64,000 nucleotides of DNA from NCBI GenBank assembly GCA_025451035.1, contig JANWLE010000015.1, positions 28,618-92,617 on the forward strand, in the 5' to 3' direction. Below are positions 51,941-60,227 of this stretch, piece by piece; position 1 is the stretch's first letter; the number at the start of each line of letters is the position of its first letter. The stretch is from Solirubrobacteraceae bacterium (lineage in GTDB: Bacteria > Actinomycetota > Thermoleophilia > Solirubrobacterales > Solirubrobacteraceae). The translations under genes and the position numbers were made by a program. The notes under the pieces were generated by a model that did no database searches, was not told where the DNA came from, and worked only from the letters and a program-made list of their open reading frames with translations.

Positions 51941-53017
51941 GTGAGTATCAGTGCGCTGCGCGAACAGTTCCCCGTCCTCGAGCATTTGGCGTACCTGAAC
52001 GCGGGCACCGACGGCCCGTTGCCGGCGGCGGCGAGCGTCGCCGCGCGCGCCGAGATCGAACGGCAGGAGCGCGATGGCCGCGCGGCCGCGCACTTCGAGC
52101 GCCGGCACGAGCTGAGCGCCTCGCTGCGAAGCTCCTACGCGGCGCTGCTCGGCTGCGACGAGAGCCTGCTCGCGCTGACGACCTGCACCACCGAGGGCAT
52201 GTCGCTCGTCGTCGGCGGCCTCAGATTCACTGCGGGCGAGGAGATACTCACAAGCGATGAGGAGCACCCGGGGCTGTTGGGCGCGCTGATAGCGGCGCGG
52301 GAGCTCACAGGTGTTTCGATCAGGACGGCACCGCTCGCGCAGCTAGCGGACGCGGTCTCGCCAAAGACGCGCCTGGTGGCCTGTTCGCACGTGGGCTGGA
52401 AGAGCGGCTGCCTGGCCCCGGCGCTGGCGGATCTCGACGTTCCCGTCTTGCTCGACGGCGCCCAAGGCCTCGGCGCGGTCCCCGTCGACGTCGCGGCGCT
52501 CGGCTGCGACGCGTACGCAGCCCCCGGCCAGAAGTGGTTGTGCGGACCCGACGGCAGCGGCGTGCTCTACGTCAGCGAGAGCATGCTCGAGCGTCTCGAG
52601 GTCGGCAGGCGCGGCTATCAGAACCTGGCCGACCCGAACGCTGGGCTGGGAGCGACGCTCCAGCCGGACGCTCGTCGACTGGACGCGCTTGCGCTGAGCG
52701 CCGAGACGCTGGCGTGCTCTCTCGCTGCCCTATCGGTGCTCGCCGACGCGGGATGGCAGGAGGTGCACAGCAGGGCGCTCTCGCTCGCCCGCCGCCTTGC
52801 TGAGATGCTCGACGAGCACGGCCGCGACGTGGCGCCGCGTGCTGAGAGCACGCTCGTGTCCTTCGGCAGCGAGAACCCGCCGGCTGAGCGCGCGTGCCTG
52901 GCCGAGCAGGGGATTGTGCTGCGCGACATCCCCGGGACCCCGTGGCTGAGGGCGTCGGTCGGCGCGTGGAACGACGAGTCGGACCTCGAGCGGCTGCTCG
53001 GCTCGCTGGACCGTTAG
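51941..53017 (+). CDS. class V aminotransferase (SufS/EgtE-like PLP enzyme)
   Basis: 358 residues from GTG. The fold-type I core is seen in HLAYLNAGTDGPLPAAASVAA, CTTEGMSLVVGGL, SDEEHPGLLGALI and the VLLDGAQGLGAVPVDVAALGCDAY block. The PLP lysine is in AAPGQKWLCGPDGSGVLYVS. It could be a cysteine desulfurase-type lyase, an isopenicillin-epimerase-like enzyme or an EgtE-like C-S lyase. I see no SufS-type persulfide cysteine loop before the C-terminus, which argues against classic SufS. It is divergent from the acetoacetyl-CoA synthetase gene. Confidence 0.9.
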   Translation: MSISALREQFPVLEHLAYLNAGTDGPLPAAASVAARAEIERQERDGRAAAHFERRHELSASLRSSYAALLGCDESLLALTTCTTEGMSLVVGGLRFTAGEEILTSDEEHPGLLGALIAARELTGVSIRTAPLAQLADAVSPKTRLVACSHVGWKSGCLAPALADLDVPVLLDGAQGLGAVPVDVAALGCDAYAAPGQKWLCGPDGSGVLYVSESMLERLEVGRRGYQNLADPNAGLGATLQPDARRLDALALSAETLACSLAALSVLADAGWQEVHSRALSLARRLAEMLDEHGRDVAPRAESTLVSFGSENPPAERACLAEQGIVLRDIPGTPWLRASVGAWNDESDLERLLGSLDR

Positions 53018-53061
53018 GCGTCTGCCCCGAAACTTAACCCCTCCTTAGCACGATTACCGCT

Positions 53062-55140
53062 TTGCTTTCGTGGGGGCGGCGGGGCCGCGCGACGCAGAGC
53101 ACCATCTCACCGTTGGCTACCCACACTTTGACGACAGACTCCCAGGTCACCGCTTCGCTTGATGCGCGCAGCGACGTTGGACGCGGCCCACTGAAAGAAG
53201 GCCTGCGTGGCCGCGGGCGCCACGTCGCGCTGGCGCCCGCGCTCGCCCTCTCGGCGTTGCTGAACCTCTACGGGCTTTCTCAGAACGGTTACGCCAACGT
53301 GTTCTACTCGGCGGGAGTGAAGTCGATGCTCGTCTCGCTGCACAACTTCCTGTTCGTCTCATCTGATCCCGGCGGTCTGGTAACCATCGATAAGCCGCCG
53401 CTCGGGCTGTGGGTCCAGGCCGTGAGCGCAAAGCTGTTTGGCTTCTCTCCCTTGAGCCTGCTGCTGCCGGAGGCGGTCATCGGCGTGGCGTGCGTAGCGG
53501 CGCTGTATTTCATCCTCGCGGGCCGCTTCGGTGTGGCTGTCGCGTCGGTGAGCGCGCTCGCGTTGGCGGTGTTCCCGTCGCTGGTCGCAGTGGCGCGCGA
53601 CAACGCGGTCGACCCGCTGCTGATCCTGCTGATGATCCTCTCCTGTGGTGCTGCCCTGCGTGCGATCGGCACGGGCCGTTGGCGATGGCTGCTCGCCTGT
53701 GCGGTCCTGGTCGGGCTTGCGTTCAACACGAAGACACTGGCGGCGTATCTCGTCGTCCCCCCTATCGCGCTCGCCTACCTCCTCTGCGCCCCCGGTGCCA
53801 TTGCCGCCCGCGCTGGCAGGCTGCTCGCGGGTGGGCTGGTGATGCTCTTGGTCTCGTTCAGCTGGATCGCGGCGGTAGAACTCACCCCGGCCCCACAGCG
53901 GCCCTATGTCGGCAGCTCGACCGATAACAGCGAGCTCGGCCTGACTTTCTCCTACAACGGCTTCGGTCGTCTCGGCGGCCAGGTCGGCGGCCCTGGGCGC
54001 ATTCCCACAAGCCCCGGTGGGCTGGCTCGAAGGAGCACCGCGCACACGCCGCGGGAGGTAAACCAGACAGCGTCGAGGCACGCCTCCGAAGGCGCTCGGC
54101 GCGAAGTCATCCACTTCGCGGGGCCGACCGGCCCTTTCAGGCTCTTCGGCAACGGCCTTGGGGAACAGGGAGGATGGATGCTGCCGCTCGCGCTCGCCGG
54201 TCTGCTCACGCTAACGCTCGCGTGGATCACGCGAGGCTACCGCGCCCGCCGAGCCAGCGCAGCGGACTGGATCTCTTTCCGCAGCGACCCGCGTCTCGCG
54301 GGCACGATCGTCCTTGGCGGATGGTTCGCGGTTGAGGCCGTTGCGCTCAGCTTCTCCAAGGGGATCATCCACCCCTACTACGCCTCCGCGCTCGGGCCCG
54401 GTGCAGCAGCGATGATCGGTTTGGGCGCGGGGGCGTTCGTCGAGCGGCGTGACTGGCGGCTGGTGCTGTTTGCGCTGGCGGTAGCGGCGACGGTCGCGGT
54501 CCAGCTCGTGTTGATGGACCGCGAACACTTCATGCACTGGTTTCGCCCGGCGCTGCTCGGCGTCGGTGCGCTCGCCGTGGTGTGCGTGCTGGCTGACCGC
54601 AGAGCGATGCGCGCCGGCATGGCCCTCGCGCTATGCGTGCTGCTCGCGGCGCCCGCGGCGTTCTCGGCCAGCACGTGGGATGCCCGTGTCTACGGAACCT
54701 TCCCGGCGGCCGGGCCGCGGCAGGCCGCCGGCCGCGGCACCTACGGGGTGAGCGCCGCGAGCCTGGACACCGACCGTATGCTGGAGCGATTCCTCTCAAG
54801 GCGCAGGTCCGGTAGTCGCTGGGCGCTGTTGACCGTGGCCTCGGATACTGCGGCGCCCTTCATCCTGACCGGCACCAACGCGGGCGCACTCGCCGGCTAC
54901 ACAGGCACTGACCCGGTCCTCGACGGGCGCGGCCTGGCGCGTCTGGTGGCAAGCGGGCAGGCGCGCTTCGTCCTGCTCGGCGGGGCATATGCCTCACGGG
55001 GCGGCAACGCGGCGACACTCGCGGTCGCGCGGGCCTGTGGCGTGGTGGCGACCCGCGACTGGCTCGGCCGCCCGTCGACATTCAGCGGCCTGGTGCTGTT
55101 TGACTGCGCCGGTCACGAACGCGCGCTCGCGGCCTCCTGA
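53062..55140 (+). CDS. ArnT/PMT-family membrane glycosyltransferase (GT39/GT83-like)
   Basis: Up to 692 residues from a TTG; the true start may lie further in, since the first helix begins near residue 54. Multiple transmembrane segments. The first loop has FYSAGVKSMLVSLHNF and DPGGLVTIDKPPLGLWVQAVS, where the aspartate is the expected catalytic residue of polyprenyl-phosphate-dependent transferases. ARDNAVDPLLILLM and AFNTKTLAAYLVVPP follow. A soluble loop (about 300-370) with GGPGRIPTSPGGL is typical of YkcB-like actinobacterial members. The C-terminal soluble domain (570-692) is probably extracytoplasmic. Lipid-linked sugar transfer to a glycan or protein is likely; donor and acceptor are unknown. 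Confidence 0.88.
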   Translation: MLSWGRRGRATQSTISPLATHTLTTDSQVTASLDARSDVGRGPLKEGLRGRGRHVALAPALALSALLNLYGLSQNGYANVFYSAGVKSMLVSLHNFLFVSSDPGGLVTIDKPPLGLWVQAVSAKLFGFSPLSLLLPEAVIGVACVAALYFILAGRFGVAVASVSALALAVFPSLVAVARDNAVDPLLILLMILSCGAALRAIGTGRWRWLLACAVLVGLAFNTKTLAAYLVVPPIALAYLLCAPGAIAARAGRLLAGGLVMLLVSFSWIAAVELTPAPQRPYVGSSTDNSELGLTFSYNGFGRLGGQVGGPGRIPTSPGGLARRSTAHTPREVNQTASRHASEGARREVIHFAGPTGPFRLFGNGLGEQGGWMLPLALAGLLTLTLAWITRGYRARRASAADWISFRSDPRLAGTIVLGGWFAVEAVALSFSKGIIHPYYASALGPGAAAMIGLGAGAFVERRDWRLVLFALAVAATVAVQLVLMDREHFMHWFRPALLGVGALAVVCVLADRRAMRAGMALALCVLLAAPAAFSASTWDARVYGTFPAAGPRQAAGRGTYGVSAASLDTDRMLERFLSRRRSGSRWALLTVASDTAAPFILTGTNAGALAGYTGTDPVLDGRGLARLVASGQARFVLLGGAYASRGGNAATLAVARACGVVATRDWLGRPSTFSGLVLFDCAGHERALAAS

Positions 55141-55158
55141 GAGGACATGGGCCTCGCA

Positions 55159-56679
55159 CTAGTCGAGGACAGCGAGCTCTCGGTCGAACGCGCGGGCAAA
55201 GAGCTCCCGCTCACGGCTCGCCGCCCAGCGGGCGACCTGCGCTTGGCCGTCTGAGACGAGCCGCAGCTGGACCCCGCCGTCACTGGAGCTGAACAGCGCC
55301 TCACGCACCAACTGGTCACGCGAGCGCTCCAGGTCCTCCGCGAGACGCAGCAGTACCGCGCAGCGGTCGAGCACGCGCATGTCGGCGCCCCTCAACAACT
55401 GCTGCATTGGTCCCGGGGTCGGCATGCCCTTGCGGTGGTAGCGAGCCGCTTGAGAAACGATCGCGACCTCCGACGGAGAGAACCCAGGCAGTCCTCCGCT
55501 GAGAATCAAATAGCGCGAGTGCTTGTGATGCTGGTCGTAGTCGATCGACATGCCGATGTCGTGAAGTTCGCAGGCGGCCCACAGCAGCTCCCGCTCGCGC
55601 GCATCGCCGGCGTGAAGCCCGAGCTGCGCGAGCTGATCGAACATGCTCAACGCGAGCTCGGTGACATGCTGGGTGTGCGCCGGGTCGATGTCATAGCGGG
55701 CGGCGAGGTTACGCACGCTCGAGTATCTGACGTCCGCCACGAGCGGATTCTCAGCGTCGAGGTAGTGCTCGAAGAAGATTCCCTCCCGCAGGCCGGCCTC
55801 GGTCGCCTCGATCGTGTCGAAACCACCGATATCGAAGATCGCTTGAACGACCACAGCCGCGGCGAGTATCAGGTCGGCGCGGACAGGCTTGATGCCCGGT
55901 ATACGGCTGCGTTCGTTGGCGGGCAGCGCCGCGAGCCTGAGTACGAGGTCCTCCAACGTCTCACGCTCGATCACCGTCCCCTGGACCCCGCTTGTGCTCG
56001 CGCCCTTGACGCGCTGGGCCGCGGCGGCGAGGGCGCGCACGCTGCCGCCCAAGCCGACGAGGCGCTTGCCGGCGGCACTCAGCCAGTCCGAGCTCTCCAG
56101 CTGCTCGGCTACGTGCGCTCGCAGCGCATCCAGCTGACGTGGCTTCGCGGGCCCCTTGCCCGTGAGGAAGCGCTCGGTCATGCGCACCGCCCCTAGGGGC
56201 CAGGAACCCCCCTCTCGCGCGCGGCGAGCATCGACCCGCACGAGCTGCACCGAGCCGCCGCCGAGATCGAGCACGCACCCCTCGTCGAGCGTCGTGGAGT
56301 TGACGGCCGCTATGTAACCGTAGCGGGCCTCCTGCTCTCGGGTGAGCACCCTCACGTGCAGGCCCGTCTGCTCACGGACGCGGGCGAGGAATTCAGCGGA
56401 GTTCGACGCCTCGCGGATTGCGCTGGTCGCGACAGCGTCAACCGAATCGCCAGACAGGCCGTTGGTGTGGCAGAAGTGAGCGAACACGTCGAGCGCCTTG
56501 AGCGCTCGCGCCATCGGCCTCGCGCCAAGCCTGCCGCTTGCCGCGAGGCCTTCGCCGATACGAACCGGCTCATAGATCTCATCGACGCGCTTCCACCAGT
56601 CGCTGCTCGCCGCGAACACGACGAGCCTGAACGAGTTCGAGCCGAGGTCGATGACTGTTAGCTGTCGCGAACAGGTCAC
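55159..56679 (-). CDS. ppx: Ppx/GppA-family exopolyphosphatase with HD domain
   Basis: 506 residues from GTG. The ASKHA ATPase-like half: LTVIDLGSNSFRLVVFAAS, ATSAIREASNSAEFLARV, EGCVLDLGGGSVQLV and VGLGGSVRALAAAAQ. The C-terminal HD-like domain has ELLWAACELHDIGMSIDYDQHHKHSRYLIL and AARYHRKGMPTP. Members hydrolyse polyphosphate and/or pppGpp. Both halves are intact. It converges on the glycosyltransferase gene with an 18-base gap and lies downstream of the broken nadA. Confidence 0.94.
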   Translation of the reverse strand: MTCSRQLTVIDLGSNSFRLVVFAASSDWWKRVDEIYEPVRIGEGLAASGRLGARPMARALKALDVFAHFCHTNGLSGDSVDAVATSAIREASNSAEFLARVREQTGLHVRVLTREQEARYGYIAAVNSTTLDEGCVLDLGGGSVQLVRVDARRAREGGSWPLGAVRMTERFLTGKGPAKPRQLDALRAHVAEQLESSDWLSAAGKRLVGLGGSVRALAAAAQRVKGASTSGVQGTVIERETLEDLVLRLAALPANERSRIPGIKPVRADLILAAAVVVQAIFDIGGFDTIEATEAGLREGIFFEHYLDAENPLVADVRYSSVRNLAARYDIDPAHTQHVTELALSMFDQLAQLGLHAGDARERELLWAACELHDIGMSIDYDQHHKHSRYLILSGGLPGFSPSEVAIVSQAARYHRKGMPTPGPMQQLLRGADMRVLDRCAVLLRLAEDLERSRDQLVREALFSSSDGGVQLRLVSDGQAQVARWAASRERELFARAFDRELAVLD

Positions 56680-56740
56680 GCCCTGCAGGGTATTGGCCGC
56701 GTAGGCGGCTCTTCGGCGCGGGCGCCGCGCGAAGCGTCGA

Positions 56741-57127
56741 TCAGCTCATGCTGATCGCGATCATGCGTTCGATCGGGATGCGGGCGAGTTGCGCGATGTC
56801 TTTCTCCACACGCACCTGGGGAGCGAGGCCGCGCAGGCAGTCGCGCAGCTTCGGCAGCGTGATTGCCTTCATGAATCGGCAGCTCGCCGATTGTCTGAAG
56901 GGTATGAGGCGCTTGTCCGTGTTCTCTCGGCGCAGCGGGTGAAGCATCCCCGTCTCGTTCGCGAGAATGGACTTTTGCCGGGGGGAGCGGCGCACATGCG
57001 CGAGGATCACCGCGCCGCGCTCCGCCGCCAGCGACCTGATCTCCTCCTGCAGACGGGTGGTCTGAGCTGGGTCGCCGACCGCCTCGACGGCTGCCGGCAA
57101 ACCGCTGGCGTGATGTTCTGCGCTCAC
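56741..57127 (-). pseudogene. nadA: quinolinate synthase (nadA) with internal deletion
   Basis: 128 codons, one frame from GTG 57127. Residues 22-43 (RLQEEIRSLAAERGAVILAH) match the NadA N-terminus up to the first strand. From about residue 54 the text ANETGMLHPLRRENTDKRLIP and ASCRFMKAITLPKLRDCLRGL matches the C-terminal domain, including the last [4Fe-4S] cysteine. NadA is normally 310-370 residues. Here about 200, including the other two cluster cysteines, are missing between the two parts, and an Arg-rich junction (VRRSPRQKS) lies there. It cannot make quinolinate. nadB and nadC are not nearby. Confidence 0.8.
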
Positions 57128-57649
57128 CCAGCTGACGTCAGGCGGCCGGTTTGATCCACCCCATCGGTCGGCTCTAAGGATTCCTACGGCGGCGTATTAC
57201 CGGTCAGGCGGCACGGCCACGCCTGCGGGCGAGCGAGTGACGTGTAGAGCGAATGGGCCCTGCGCTCCACCTCCCGAGGCGCCCTCCGCCACGTACCCGG
57301 GAGAGAAAGGGCGGTAGCGGAGGGCCTGTCATTACGGGGGGAATGCCTGCAGCCGGCGCGCTCGGGGAAGACTCGCGCCCAACACAGGCTTACCCGTGCC
57401 CAAGCTAACCTTAGGTGAGCTGGCCGATCATCAGCAGTCTGCCGTCTGCGCCCGTATAAAACTACGTAACTCTCGCTCGCGTCACCCGGGGCACGGCGAA
57501 CTCCTCATGCGCCAGGTCTTGCGGCCTGAGCTGAGTGGAGCCATCACGTAGTTCTCCGTAGCTAGCACCCGTATAGATACGGCAAGGTCGCGTTCTGTAG
57601 GGGACTTTCTCCCGAGGCGTGCGCCATCTTCGGCGGTTAGCTTGCACGC
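57128..57649. other. 522-bp gene-free stretch with strong inverted repeats
   Basis: I see no credible gene here. 57281-57325 forms a 9-bp perfect stem (GCCCTCCGC/GCGGAGGGC) around 27 nt. 57324-57389 forms a closing stem (GCCTGT/ACAGGC) around an inner GCGCG/CGCGC hairpin (57356-57378). Further on are CCGTAT-AG-ATACGG (57569-57582) and an 8-bp inverted pair AACTACGT/ACGTAGTT some 80 bases apart. The 57281-57389 part could be a structured RNA on either strand, or a leader of the nadA remnant. It fits no riboswitch class I can recall. Confidence 0.4.
57403..57421. promoter_or_regulatory. 19-bp imperfect palindrome, possible operator
   Basis: AGCT-A-ACCT-T-AGGT-G-AGCT: eight of nine pairs match around one central base. 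It lies about 275 bp upstream of the broken nadA start and 230 bp before the next plus-strand gene. It has IdeR-like half letters (AGGT/ACCT) but in the reverse arrangement of the iron box. No regulator can be assigned. Confidence 0.35.
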
Positions 57650-57931
57650 ATGGCTTCGATAGATCAGACAGGAAGGGGCGACTCCGGTCGCCTGGCACGC
57701 AGGCGGCGAGTGGCGCAAACGCTTCAGGGAGCGATACCAGTCCCGCCGATGGGCGCCTACCTGACCGATGGAGAGACGTTGTTCTGCGTGGTTCACGCGC
57801 TTACCGAGGAGGTCAAGGGTGAACTGTTCCTCGAGCTTGAGGACTGCAGCACGCTCGAGGTCGTGCTGTGCCCAGCGAGCGCCATACAGAGGCTGGGTTT
57901 GCGACCAGTCAAGCCCGCCCTGACCGTATGA
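57650..57931 (+). CDS. small hypothetical protein
   Basis: 93 residues, ATG start, no clear Shine-Dalgarno. A basic, poorly structured N-terminus (RGDSGRLARRRRVAQTL) is followed by a likely compact beta domain: VPPMGAYLTDGETLFCVVHAL, GELFLELEDCSTLEVVLCP, and a tail ending RPVKPALTV. I do not recognise the family. The codon third positions are GC-rich and the second half reads as a real protein. It stands alone between the gene-free stretch and another small gene. It could be a small cytosolic protein of the local accessory region. Confidence 0.5.
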   Translation: MASIDQTGRGDSGRLARRRRVAQTLQGAIPVPPMGAYLTDGETLFCVVHALTEEVKGELFLELEDCSTLEVVLCPASAIQRLGLRPVKPALTV

Positions 57932-58073
57932 GCTCCTTTAGCCCGGGTATCTCCTTGGCGTCTTCCGTCGTTTTTACCTAGCGGCGAGCGCATGGGCTGC
58001 TGATGGCGCTCGATGTCCGGAGAAGTGGTGTTACAGCAATGCTGGTCCCATCAGTCGAGAGATAGGAGTGCCG

Positions 58074-58280
58074 ATGTCCACCAGAATCATCTTTGATGGA
58101 GGCGGCGAGATCCTTGTCGCTCAGGCCGAGGCGGACGTGATCCATTCGATCAGGCGGGACCATCCAAACCCCGTCACGCTCGAGAGCCTCAGGGGCGGTC
58201 CGCTGCATATCAACTGGGATCACGTCGCGTTCATCGAGGAGACCCTCGAGGAACCTCCCGTCGAGGAGCGCGCCCGCTAG
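58074..58280 (+). CDS. small hypothetical protein with a beta-strand core
   Basis: 68 residues from ATG 58074, chosen over GTG 58068 because AGGAG (58064-58068) is spaced five bases from it. MSTRIIFDGGGEILVAQAEA, VIHSIRRDHPNPVTLESL and GGPLHINWDHVAFIEETLEE suggest a small alternating beta/alpha fold. Such proteins are common in actinobacteria, but I know no function for them. It converges on the SnoaL-like gene, with 17 bases between. Confidence 0.65.
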   Translation: MSTRIIFDGGGEILVAQAEADVIHSIRRDHPNPVTLESLRGGPLHINWDHVAFIEETLEEPPVEERAR

Positions 58281-58297
58281 CGCTATACCGCGGCCAG

Positions 58298-58735
58298 CTA
58301 GGTGAGGGCAGTGTCGGGCGCGCCGCCGGTGGCCGGCTCGGGGACGAGCCCAAGCCGGGCGAGCAGCGGCTCGTCTGAGAGGTACGAGTGGGCCTCGACG
58401 ATCTGCCCCTGGTTGTTGACGCGGGCGACCATCGCCGCCGGCGAGAGAAACATTCCTTCGACCAGCACCTCGCAGAGAACCACGAAGTTCGCCTTGTCGA
58501 GTGTCTTCACCTCGCGTATCTGGATTTCGTGCTTGACCGGCGAGTTCGCGAGTTCCGAGACCCACTGGCGCATCCCGTCGTGCCCACGGTAGACAGTGCG
58601 TTTGCCGACCAGCGACGTCGGGCGAAAGTCGATTTCCTCCGCGGCTAGGCGGACGAGGCTCTCCGCGTCACGCTGATTGAACCCCTCGATGAACAGCCGC
58701 CCGAGCTCTTGCAGCGAGATCCCCTCGCTCAACAT
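58298..58735 (-). CDS. SnoaL-like (NTF2-fold) polyketide cyclase-type protein
   Basis: 145 residues. The NTF2-like pattern is clear: LGRLFIEGFNQRDAESLVRLAAEEIDFRP, GHDGMRQWVSELANS, IQIREVKTLDKANFVVLCEV and AMVARVNNQGQIVEAHSYLS. The fold includes SnoaL cyclases, ketosteroid isomerases and many uncharacterised proteins; no catalytic set is obvious. Its 5' 68 bases overlap the 3' end of the upstream TolB-like reading frame, which suggests that frame is not functional to its end. Confidence 0.8.
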   Translation of the reverse strand: MLSEGISLQELGRLFIEGFNQRDAESLVRLAAEEIDFRPTSLVGKRTVYRGHDGMRQWVSELANSPVKHEIQIREVKTLDKANFVVLCEVLVEGMFLSPAAMVARVNNQGQIVEAHSYLSDEPLLARLGLVPEPATGGAPDTALT

Positions 58736-59504
58736 ATTTACGAGTGTAAAACTTGCAAGGCCAGCAGTCCAGCGCAGGAACCAGAGCCGTAGAAATCACT
58801 GAATGCAGTCTTTCTGTGCCAGAAAGACTGCAGTACTGGTCCGATCGCCAAACGTTTAGAGGCGGCGCTGTGAGCTGTGAGGGCTTCGGGGTTCGCGAGA
58901 TACGCATCGGCGGGTTTCGCTCGGCTCGTTCCGTGCCCACTACTTTGCTGAGGGTGCGCGTCACCAACAGCTCGATCGACGTGTTCGACCGCCAGACGAC
59001 ATCCGAGCCAAAGCCACCGAGCCGAACATCCCGAACCCTGGTGGCGGACGGCTTCGCCAACTCAAGCGGCCCTGCCACATCGAATCCGTGTGCGTCCACG
59101 GATCTCGTGACCGAGGCGATCCAGCGACCGTCCGGCGACCATGCGTAGCCATGAAATCGTTGGTCGTGCGTCAGTTGGCTCAGACCCGCCCCGTCGCGAC
59201 CGATGACGAAGATCGCGTCATAGATTCCCAGCTTGCTGCCAACAAGACTCGACACCCCGCGATGCGGCGCGCGAGTCGCCGCGACCGCGATTCCGATCGC
59301 GGCGAGCACCATGACGAGGATGACCGCCGATCGGCCCATCAACCGGATGCTCCCAGCTCGACGTAATCGCGGCTGACCTATCACCCACCACAACCTCGAG
59401 AAGCGACGATGACCGGCCGCGGGAGACTCCGACGCCATAGTCGACGTGCGCTGCTCACGCGCCCACATCGTAAGAGGAGCACCATGCTCCCAGGCTGATC
59501 TCAA
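58668..59504 (-). pseudogene. decayed TolB-like (beta-propeller) membrane-anchored protein
   Basis: The frame is open for 278 codons with starts at 59504, 59438 or the ATG before GRSAVILVMVLAAIGIAVA, which is a membrane anchor. After it, FVIGRDGAGLSQLTHDQRFHGYAWSPDGRWIASVTRS is one clean PD40/TolB propeller blade and VWRSNTSIELLVTRT a partial second. The rest (NPPMRISRTPKPSQLTAPP onwards) has no propeller pattern and runs into the SnoaL-like gene. A functional propeller needs six or more blades, so I read this as a truncated or frameshifted remnant. A short intact anchored protein remains possible. Confidence 0.45.
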
Positions 59505-59618
59505 GCGTTGCGCTTCGGACGACCTTCAAGCGTTCTGATGGTGGGCCGGCGCACGCCCGCTTGCGGCCGGGTGAAGCAGAGGCGCGCTCCGTGGTCCTAC
59601 GCTTCTTGCGGCAGGGCA

Positions 59619-59831
59619 CTAGCGTTGCGGCTGCTCAGCCAGCCAGTCATCAAGCAGGTGGCGCGTGAACCGGATGTGCCTTCCGACTCGATGACAAGGC
59701 AAGCGCCCTGCCCGCACGGCCTCATAGACCCAACTCGTCTTCACGTTGAGATACCAGACGGCCTGGTCTGGTCGAAGGAGCCGATCGTCCACCAAAGCAG
59801 CCGACAGGTTCACTGTTGATTGTCCGTTCAT
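59619..59831 (-). CDS. excisionase/AlpA-type helix-turn-helix DNA-binding protein
   Basis: 70 residues from ATG 59831. LLRPDQAVWYLNVKTSWVYEAVRAGRLPCHRVGRHIRFTRHLLDDWL is the HTH_17/Xis pattern (helix, wing with RVGRHIRF, final tryptophan helix). Such proteins usually accompany a tyrosine recombinase of an integrative element. None is seen in the 114 bases downstream or elsewhere in the window. It lies about 240 bases from the CAT tRNA gene, on its 3' side, where elements integrate. Confidence 0.8.
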   Translation of the reverse strand: MNGQSTVNLSAALVDDRLLRPDQAVWYLNVKTSWVYEAVRAGRLPCHRVGRHIRFTRHLLDDWLAEQPQR

Positions 59832-60067
59832 GCCTGGTCCTGACCGCGGACAGGCCACGCCGGCCAACAACTTGATGCGCGCAGCTTTGGCGACGCCATG
59901 AGTCATCGGCGAGCGGTCGCTAACACGAGCATTTCGGCCACCAACGACGACCGAAACGGCCCTTCGTCGACGCTGCGGCGCCCTCCGAACGCCCCGTAGG
60001 GAAATCTGCAGGCCCCATCTGAAGGCCCTGATATCGTGGATTTAGCTGATTTGGAGGGGTTTTGTGA

Positions 60068-60141
60068 TGGGCCCGGCAGGACTCGAACCTGCGACCTACC
60101 GATTATGAGTCGGCAGCTCTAACCAACTGAGCTACGGGCCC
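60068..60141 (-). tRNA. tRNA with CAT anticodon (Ile2 or elongator Met)
   Basis: A 74-nt cloverleaf: acceptor GGGCCCG/CGGGCCC, D-arm GCTCAGTTGGTTAGAGC, anticodon stem GCCGA/TCGGT with loop CTCATAA (CAT), T-arm GCAGG-TTCGAGT-CCTGC, discriminator A, no encoded CCA. Acceptor pairs C4-G69 and C5-G68 are those recognised by TilS in E. coli tRNA-Ile2, which leans to Ile2. Elongator Met cannot be excluded. It is not the initiator, since the anticodon stem lacks three G-C pairs. Confidence 0.95.
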
Positions 60142-60163
60142 GCTGTCAACCGGATAGACGCTA

Positions 60164-60227
60164 CCAGCGCTTCGCTGGCATGCGCCCGTAGCGCATGATT
60201 GGTTTGATTCCTGATCCACGATCAGGA
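60164..60227 (+). promoter_or_regulatory. three successive hairpins in the SDR leader, the last covering the Shine-Dalgarno
   Basis: CCAGCG-CTT-CGCTGG (60164-60178), CATGCG-N7-CGCATG (60179-60197) and TCCTGATC-CAC-GATCAGGA (60209-60227) are all perfect. The third pairs four of the six bases of AGGAGG (60224-60229), the ribosome binding site of the SDR start at 60237. It could limit translation unless opened by ligand, temperature or a protein. Confidence 0.6.

Noticed and set aside
57281..57400. Cyclic-di-AMP (ydaO) or cobalamin riboswitch
   Set aside because: Conserved core elements of either class are missing on both strands.
57403..57421. IdeR/DtxR iron box
   Set aside because: The half sites are in reversed order compared with TTAGGTTAGGCTAACCTAA, and too few positions match.
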